Below, in pieces: positions 58,624-64,000 of a DNA stretch of 64,000 nt. Position 1 is the stretch's first letter. Each line of letters opens with the position of its first letter. The stretch comes from Pantoea rwandensis (GTDB lineage Bacteria > Pseudomonadota > Gammaproteobacteria > Enterobacterales > Enterobacteriaceae). The position numbers were made by a program, and so were the translations under genes. Location: positions 1 to 64,000 of the forward strand of contig NZ_MLFR01000024.1 of the NCBI RefSeq assembly GCF_002095475.1, given 5' to 3'. The notes under the pieces are model-generated. The model saw only the letters and a list, made by a program, of their open reading frames with translations. It did no database searches and was not told the DNA's origin.

Positions 58624-59606
58624 CTAGCGCGAAGACTTCACTAATAACACAATAAACAGGGGTGCTCCCAGCGTGGCCGTCACCACTCCGATGGGTAATT
58701 CTGCAGAAACCAGCACCAGACGAGCGATAATGTCCGCACCGAGCAGAACAGCCGCCCCCGCTAGCGCGGAAGCCGGCAGTAGATAGCGATGGTCGCTAAA
58801 ACCACTCAGCCGTAATAAATGCGGTATCACTAGCCCGACAAAACCTATTGCTCCCGCCATTGCTACACTGGAGCCAACTAACCAACCCATCGCCAGTACC
58901 AGCACATTGCGCCACAGAAGCAAAGGTAAACCCAGTTGCCGCGCCGAGGTTTCTCCTAGCGCCAGCAGATTTAAAATGCGCGCCGTTGCCGTCAGTAGCA
59001 GCGTCACGGGTAACAACGCCAGCATCATCCAGCCATAACGCCAGTCAATACCGCTGAAACCGCCCATCATCCAGTACATCAACTGGCGTAGATCAAGGCT
59101 GGTACTAAAGTACACGGCCCACGTCATGATGGCGCTACAGATGATGCCGAGTGCGACTCCGGTCAGAAGTAGGCGACTAACAGATAACTGACGATGAGCA
59201 AAATGAAGCAGGATAAGGGTAATCAGCAGCGCGCCAGCCATTGCCGCCAAGGCCAGACTCCACAGCGAGCCATTCCCGAGCATCACCCCCAGCACTAAAC
59301 CAATCCCAGCCCCGTTGGAAACGCCCAGTAAGCCGGGTTCTGCAAGGGGATTATTAAACAGTGCCTGCATGACAACGCCACACACCGCGAGCGCCCCACC
59401 GACCAGCAGCACCGCCAGTGTGCGTGGCAGCCGCAATTGCCAGACGAAAAGCTGATCGTTCGCGCTAAACCATTGGGTTGGGGATATCCAACTGTCCCCG
59501 GCACATAAGCTTAAGATGAACAGCAGCAGTACGGCGGCGCTTAACAGTATGAGCCAGCGCTGCTACGGCGATCGGCCTGGCGGGCAAGCTGGTCCAGCAG
59601 AGTCAT
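58624..59606 (-). pseudogene. btuC: Vitamin B12 ABC transporter permease BtuC with a one-base frameshift near the 5' end
   Basis: Homology to BtuC starts in one frame with MTLLDQLARQADRRSS (ATG at 59606) and continues in another with RWLILLSAAVLLLFILSLCAG through to the stop at 58624. The switch lies in about 59553-59565. The downstream frame has a TAG just above it and no ATG/GTG before the conserved core; the upstream frame stops after 21 codons. Adding one base in AGCAGCGCTGG would restore a 327-residue protein (E. coli 326). The rest of the permease (FVWQLRLPRTLAVLLVG, GLVIPHLLRLSG) is intact with about ten spans. Either a real disruption of B12 import or a sequence error. Confidence 0.82.
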
Positions 59607-59656
59607 AGATAAGATTGGCTGAGAAAACAGAGATTTGATTGTAGTGGGATTGTAGC

Positions 59657-59686
59657 AAAAAGAAAGCGGCACCTTGCAGTGCCGCT
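59657..59686 (-). terminator. Terminator of the DUF2502-like gene
   Basis: AGCGGCAC - 6 nt - GTGCCGCT on the minus strand followed by TTCTTTTTG, 10 bases after the stop. Confidence 0.85.
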
Positions 59687-59695
59687 GATGGTGAC

Positions 59696-60049
59696 TTAGT
59701 GACGCGGAGGTATGGGTTGACCGTGGTCATCGTGCTGATCGCGCTGGTCATGATGCTGCTCACGTGGCTGTGGCTTATTTTCATGATGCGGTGCTTTGCC
59801 CGGTTGCTGTGCCTGCCAGCCGTTGCCGTTCCAGTAGCCGTGTGGGCCTTTCGTGCCGACACGTTGATTATGGTGCTGTTTCCACCACGCAGGCTGACGC
59901 CAGTCGTAACCGTCCCAGTAGTAACCCCGTTTATCTTGGTCACCAATATGAATCGATGCGCCTGGCGTGTTGATGTTAATGGAAACATTGGCGCTAGCCA
60001 GCAGCGGCATGCCTAACAGGATGCCCAGTAAAAGTGCTGTCTTTTTCAT
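59696..60049 (-). CDS. Secreted DUF2502-like protein with His/Gln-rich tail
   Basis: 117 residues. Signal peptide MKKTALLLGILLGMPLLASA, then a short domain INTPGASIHIGDQDKRGYYWDGYDWR that resembles the DUF2502 (YpeC-like) family motif (IGDRDxxGxYWDGxxWR). The C-terminal third is rich in His, Gln, Asp and Pro (about 12 His in 45 residues), a possible metal-binding tail. AAGGGG supports the ATG at 60049. It sits between btuC and ihfA, where E. coli has no gene. Function unknown. Confidence 0.82.
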   Translation of the reverse strand: MKKTALLLGILLGMPLLASANVSININTPGASIHIGDQDKRGYYWDGYDWRQPAWWKQHHNQRVGTKGPHGYWNGNGWQAQQPGKAPHHENKPQPREQHHDQRDQHDDHGQPIPPRH

Positions 60050-60202
60050 CAGCAATACCCCTTGTTATGTGATGGCGCTGTTATAACAAATGGTTTGCTA
60101 CAGTCACTATCAGCCGGGGCCGATTTTCATGCTATTTTCCGGATACTTACGAAATCCTGACATTATGGAAACATTGCGCAGAACGCCTGTTTTACAGCCA
60201 AT

Positions 60203-60227
60203 AAAAAAGGCCGCTAAGCGGCCTTTT
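60203..60227 (-). terminator. Terminator of ihfA
   Basis: AAAAGGCCGC - TTA - GCGGCCTTTT on the minus strand, followed by two more T residues; 14 bases after the ihfA stop. Confidence 0.92.
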
Positions 60228-60240
60228 AGTCATACTGAAA

Positions 60241-60543
60241 TTAGTCAGCGTCCTTCGGTGTCGCGTTCTCGACGCGACTTTTCAACTTCTGCCCCGGACG
60301 GAACGTCACTACTCGGCGGGCAGTGATTGGAATATCTTCCCCCGTCTTCGGGTTACGGCCCGGACGCTGGTTTTTGTCACGCAGATCAAAATTACCAAAT
60401 CCGGACAGTTTAACCTGTTCACCGTTTTCTAACGCGCGGCGAACTTCTTCAAAGAAGAGCTCAACCAACTCTTTGGCATCGCGTTTGCTCAACCCGAGTT
60501 TTTCAAACAGGTACTCTGACATTTCAGCTTTTGTAAGCGCCAT
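60241..60543 (-). CDS. ihfA: Integration host factor alpha subunit
   Basis: 100 residues (E. coli 99). HU/IHF fold: MALTKAEMSEYLFEKLGLSKRDAKELVELFFEEVR, then the beta-arm RPGRNPKTGEDIPITARRVVTFRPGQKLKSRV with the intercalating Pro. It heterodimerises with IhfB and bends DNA sharply. It starts 4 bases after the pheT stop and is co-transcribed with pheST as in E. coli. Confidence 0.98.
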   Translation of the reverse strand: MALTKAEMSEYLFEKLGLSKRDAKELVELFFEEVRRALENGEQVKLSGFGNFDLRDKNQRPGRNPKTGEDIPITARRVVTFRPGQKLKSRVENATPKDAD

Positions 60544-60547
60544 AGGT

Positions 60548-62935
60548 TCAATCCCTCAAGGTTGCCTGGAATCGCTCTTTTAATGCCGCAACGCATTTGG
60601 CAACGGTCGCGGCAATCTCCTCTTCTTCGAGTGTCCGGCTGGTATCCTGCAAAATTAGGCTAATCGCGAGGCTCTTTTCGCCCTCGTTCACGCCCTTACC
60701 ACGGTACACGTCAAACAAGTTTACGCCAACTACCTGATTTACGCCAACTTTCTTACACTCCGCGATGATATCTGCTGCAGGCACGTTTTCGGCCACTACA
60801 ACAGCGATATCACGGCGGTTTGCCGGGAAGCGTGAAATCTCGCGCGCGTCAGGCAGGACGCGGTCTGCGACCTTATTCCAAAGCAGTTCAAACACTAAGG
60901 TGCGGCCGTTGAGATCCAGCTTACGTTCCAGCTCCGGATGAACCACTCCGATAAATCCGATTCGTTCGCCACGTAAATAAATTGCAGCGCTCTGACCTGG
61001 GTGCAGCGCCGGATTGGCTTCTGCACGGAAAGAAATCTCATCAAGTTTACCGGTCAAATCCAGCAGCGATTCTAAATCGCCTTTTAAATCATAGAAGTCA
61101 ACTGTCTGGCGCGCCAGATCCCAATGCTCTTCATAGCGATTACCGCTCAGAACGCCCGCCAGCATAAGATCCTGGCGGATACCGAGATCGGCCTGCGTAT
61201 CAGGAACAAAGCGCAAACCGCTCTCAAACAGGCGTACACGGCTTTGCTGACGATTCTGGTTGTATACCACTGCACCGAGCAGACCGGTCCACAGCGACAG
61301 GCGCATCGCCGACATATCGCTGGAAATCGGGCTAGGCAGAATCAGCGCTTCTTCGCCCGGATGCAGCAGTTGCTGCACTTTCGGATCAACGAAGCTATAG
61401 GTAATGGCTTCCTGATAACCTTTATCGACCAGCAAATTACGTGCACGCTTCAGCGACAAATCGGCTTCACGATGCTGAGTCATGATCAGACTGGCTTTCA
61501 CCGGCACATCTGGAATGTTGTTGTAACCGTATACGCGGGCCACTTCTTCGACCAGATCTTCCTCAATCGCCATATCGAAACGCCAGCTCGGCGCAACAGC
61601 TGTCCACTGGCCATTTCCTACAGTCACTTCACAACCGAGGCGAGTCAGAATGTCCGTGACCTGCGCATCGGCAATCACATGACCAATTAGGCGGTCGAGT
61701 TTTTCGCGACGCAGTGTGATGGTCGCGCGCTCAGGCAGTTTGCTGGCATCGGTTTGATCGATAACCGGACCCGCTTCACCGCCGCAGATGTCGAGCAGCA
61801 GCTGGGTAGCGCGCTCAATGGCTTTGAATTGCAGAGCGGGATCAACACCACGCTCATAACGATGTGACGCATCAGTATGCAGGCCCTGACGACGCGCACG
61901 GCCGGTGATCGCCAGCGGTTCAAAGAAGGCACACTCGAACAGCACATTTTTGGTCTCTTCGTTCACACCAGAGTGCTCACCGCCAAAAATGCCGCCCATC
62001 GCCAGCGCTTTCTGGTGATCGGCGATGACCAGCGTGTCGCTGCTGAGTTTGGCTTCGGTGCCATCCAGCAGGGTCAGTACTTCGCCCTCTTCCGCCATGC
62101 GCACTACGATGCCGCCATCAATGCGGTCAAGGTCAAAAGCGTGCATTGGCTGACCGAGTTCCAGCAGAACGTAGTTGGTGATGTCTACTACCGGATCGAT
62201 AGAACGGATGCCGCAGCGGCGCAGTTTTTCACGCATCCACAATGGCGTTGCCGCTTTCACGTTAATCCCTTTCACTACGCGGCCCAGATAACGTGGGCAG
62301 GCATCAGTGGCATCGACGCGAATAGAGAAAGTATCGGTAATGGTTGCTTTGACAGGCTCAATCGTCGGCTCAGTCAGCGGCAAACCGTTAACCACTGCCA
62401 CATCGCGCGCGATACCGATAATACCGAGGCAATCTGCGCGGTTTGGCGTCACGCTGATTTCGATGGTGTTGTCATCCAGCTGCAGGTAGCTACGGATGTC
62501 AGTGCCGACCGGCGCATCAGCAGGCAATTCAATGATGCCGCTGTGATCGTCGGAAATACCCAACTCAGAGAACGAGCACAGCATGCCTTCTGAAGGCTCA
62601 CCGCGCAGTTTCGCTGCTTTGATTTTGAAATCACCCGGCAGCACAGCGCCTACGGTCGCCACGGCGACTTTCAGGCCTTGGCGGCAGTTTGGCGCGCCAC
62701 AAACGATATCCAGCAGGCGCTCGCCGCCAACATTGATTTTGGTCACGCGCAGTTTATCGGCGTTCGGGTGCTGGCCGCACTCCACCACTTCACCCACCAC
62801 TACACCATGGAACGCACCGGCGACCGGATCAACACCATCCACTTCGAGGCCGGCCATGGTGATTTGCTCAGACAGCGCAGCGCTGTCCAGGGCTGGATTT
62901 ACCCATTCGCGTAACCAGAGTTCACTGAATTTCAT
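60548..62935 (-). CDS. pheT: Phenylalanyl-tRNA synthetase beta subunit
   Basis: 795 residues, the E. coli length. N-terminal tRNA-binding OB domain (VVVGEVVECGQHPNADKLRVTKIN, near 45-68), B3/B4 editing domain, B5 domain and C-terminal FDX-ACB domain (SRFPANRRDIAVVVAENV...). With PheS it forms the alpha2-beta2 enzyme charging tRNA-Phe. It lies 14 bases downstream of pheS. Confidence 0.98.
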   Translation of the reverse strand: MKFSELWLREWVNPALDSAALSEQITMAGLEVDGVDPVAGAFHGVVVGEVVECGQHPNADKLRVTKINVGGERLLDIVCGAPNCRQGLKVAVATVGAVLPGDFKIKAAKLRGEPSEGMLCSFSELGISDDHSGIIELPADAPVGTDIRSYLQLDDNTIEISVTPNRADCLGIIGIARDVAVVNGLPLTEPTIEPVKATITDTFSIRVDATDACPRYLGRVVKGINVKAATPLWMREKLRRCGIRSIDPVVDITNYVLLELGQPMHAFDLDRIDGGIVVRMAEEGEVLTLLDGTEAKLSSDTLVIADHQKALAMGGIFGGEHSGVNEETKNVLFECAFFEPLAITGRARRQGLHTDASHRYERGVDPALQFKAIERATQLLLDICGGEAGPVIDQTDASKLPERATITLRREKLDRLIGHVIADAQVTDILTRLGCEVTVGNGQWTAVAPSWRFDMAIEEDLVEEVARVYGYNNIPDVPVKASLIMTQHREADLSLKRARNLLVDKGYQEAITYSFVDPKVQQLLHPGEEALILPSPISSDMSAMRLSLWTGLLGAVVYNQNRQQSRVRLFESGLRFVPDTQADLGIRQDLMLAGVLSGNRYEEHWDLARQTVDFYDLKGDLESLLDLTGKLDEISFRAEANPALHPGQSAAIYLRGERIGFIGVVHPELERKLDLNGRTLVFELLWNKVADRVLPDAREISRFPANRRDIAVVVAENVPAADIIAECKKVGVNQVVGVNLFDVYRGKGVNEGEKSLAISLILQDTSRTLEEEEIAATVAKCVAALKERFQATLRD

Positions 62936-62949
62936 TGGATAACCTGCCC

Positions 62950-63933
62950 TTATTTAAATTGTTTGAGGAAACGTAAATCATTTTCGAAGAAGGCGCGCAG
63001 ATCGTTGACGCCGTAACGCAGCATGGTGAGACGCTCCATACCCATACCGAAGGCGAAGCCAGAGTAGACTTCCGGATCGATACCCACATTGCGCAGGACA
63101 TTTGGATGCACCATGCCGCAGCCCAGCACTTCCAGCCACTTGCCGTTTTTACCCATCACATCCACTTCCGCGGAGGGTTCGGTGAACGGGAAGTAAGAAG
63201 GACGGAAGCGAATCTGCAGGTCTTCTTCAAAGAAGTTGTTCAGGAAATCATGCAGCGTGCCTTTCAGATTGGTGAAGCTGATGTCTTTATCAACGATCAG
63301 GCCTTCCATCTGGTGGAACATTGGGGTGTGGGTTTGATCGTAGTCGTTACGATAAACGCGACCAGGCGCGATAATACGGATCGGCGGCTGCTGGTTTTTC
63401 ATGGTGCGGATCTGCACGCCAGAAGTCTGTGTGCGCAGCAGACGAGTGGCATCGAACCAGAAAGTGTCATGGTCAGCACGTGCCGGATGGTGGCCCGGAA
63501 TGTTCAGTGCGTCGAAGTTATGATAGTCATCTTCAATTTCCGGCCCCGTGACCACCGCAAAGCCCAACTCGCCAAAGAAGTTTTCAATACGGTCGATGGT
63601 GCGGGTAACCGGATGCAAACCACCGTTCTCAACACGACGGCCAGGCAGCGAGACGTCGATGGTCTCAGCGGCGAGGCGCGCATTCAGTTCAGCGCTTTCC
63701 AGGGTGTTTTTACGCTCGGTAAGACGATCCTGAACTTGCTGTTTTGCTTCATTGATCACTGCACCTGCTGCAGGGCGTTCTTCTGCTGGCAGCTCACGCA
63801 GGGTGGTCATTTGCAGTGTCAGATGCCCTTTCTTACCCAGGAATTCGACGCGCACGGCGTCCAGGGCGGCGATATCCGACGCCTCGTCGATAGCGGCCGT
63901 GGCACGGGCCACCAGGTCTGCGAGTTGGGACAT
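62950..63933 (-). CDS. pheS: Phenylalanyl-tRNA synthetase alpha subunit
   Basis: 327 residues, the E. coli length. Coiled-coil N-terminus, then the class II catalytic core: motif 1 region HPVTRTIDRIENFFGELGF, motif 2 FHQMEGLIVDKDISFTNLKG, motif 3 GFAFGMGMERLTMLRYG. GAAGAAGAGG lies 4-13 bases before the ATG. Only 67 further bases are present upstream, so the pheM leader peptide and attenuator expected from E. coli cannot be judged. Confidence 0.98.
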   Translation of the reverse strand: MSQLADLVARATAAIDEASDIAALDAVRVEFLGKKGHLTLQMTTLRELPAEERPAAGAVINEAKQQVQDRLTERKNTLESAELNARLAAETIDVSLPGRRVENGGLHPVTRTIDRIENFFGELGFAVVTGPEIEDDYHNFDALNIPGHHPARADHDTFWFDATRLLRTQTSGVQIRTMKNQQPPIRIIAPGRVYRNDYDQTHTPMFHQMEGLIVDKDISFTNLKGTLHDFLNNFFEEDLQIRFRPSYFPFTEPSAEVDVMGKNGKWLEVLGCGMVHPNVLRNVGIDPEVYSGFAFGMGMERLTMLRYGVNDLRAFFENDLRFLKQFK

Positions 63934-64000
63934 GATTTCCTCTTCTTCCAGCCGGGCTGGTCAGTTCTTGTAAGGACCGTGAGATCCGATTAAGTGTCGC

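Noticed and set aside
59563..59988. 141-codon leftward frame overlapping the DUF2502-like gene
   Set aside because: Overlaps in another frame a gene with a signal peptide and ribosome site, and lacks either itself; it is not the btuC 5' frame.
61877..62593. 238-codon rightward open frame opposite pheT
   Set aside because: Antisense shadow of pheT, with no ribosome site or recognisable domain.
63106..63993. 295-codon rightward open frame opposite pheS
   Set aside because: It lies wholly antisense to the well-supported pheS gene, and its translation resembles nothing; a by-product of codon usage.
1..64000. CRISPR arrays, insertion sequences, prophage genes
   Set aside because: No regularly spaced repeats, transposase, integrase or phage structural proteins were found on either strand.

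Overview
The window is a contiguous stretch of ordinary chromosome from a gamma-proteobacterium of the order Enterobacterales. Most predicted proteins align almost residue for residue with well-known Escherichia coli proteins. Gene order follows the E. coli K-12 block rsx - nth - dtpA - gstA - pdxY - tyrS - pdxH - mliC - anmK - slyB/slyA - ydhIJK - sodC - ydhF - ydhL - nemRA - gloA - rnt - grxD - mepH - ynhF - purR - punR/punC - cfa - ribC - mdtK - tRNA-Val - pykF - lpp - ldtE - sufABCDSE - ydiJ - ydiK - rprA - ppsA - ppsR - aroH - selO - ydiV - nlpC - btuDEC - ihfA - pheT - pheS. Codon usage, divergence and the accessory genes fit Erwiniaceae (Pantoea or Erwinia); the genus is an inference. 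I see no prophage, transposase, CRISPR array or integron.

Layout. 1-4222: end of the Rsx/Rnf electron-transport operon, endonuclease III and an overlapping medium-chain dehydrogenase-like gene. 4310-9944: a CTP-synthase-tail-like glutamine amidotransferase relative, the DtpA peptide permease, a LysR regulator next to GstA, a nested palindromic intergenic element and pyridoxal kinase. 9999-13545: leftward anmK-mliC-pdxH-tyrS-pdxY cluster (cell-wall recycling, lysozyme inhibition, vitamin B6, tyrosyl-tRNA). 13831-20439: SlyB/SlyA, the YdhIJK efflux set, an unknown lipoprotein, SodC, YdhF and YdhL. 20668-22305: an eptA lipid A phosphoethanolamine transferase placed between ydhL and nemR. 22345-32758: electrophile defence (nemR, nemA, gloA), rnt, grxD, mepH, ynhF, purR, punR/punC, cfa and ribC. 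32956-36859: mdtK, tRNA-Val(GAC), pykF and lpp. 36926-43595: ldtE and the six-gene suf operon. 43986-49208: an unknown gene behind a Fur box, ydiJ, ydiK and the RprA small RNA. 49308-64000: ppsA/ppsR, aroH, selO, a degenerate EAL protein, nlpC, btuD, btuE, btuC, a DUF2502-like gene, ihfA, pheT and pheS.

Regulation readable in the DNA. Three PUR boxes lie before purR, between ydiJ and ydiK, and before the amidotransferase-like gene. Cra-type sites precede pykF and ppsA. There is a PhoP box with a well-spaced -10 before eptA, a SlyA operator before slyA, and two NemR-type operators (before nemR and before nemA). An RcsB-type box precedes rprA, and a 17/19 Fur box overlaps the promoter of the unknown 134-codon gene.

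Likely non-routine points are a one-base frameshift near the 5' end of btuC, the Fur-box orphan gene, the PUR-box amidotransferase relative with Gln where the catalytic His is expected, an unexplained 19-bp palindrome before sufA, and gene losses relative to E. coli (lhr, sodB, ydhP, menI, fumD, hemP).
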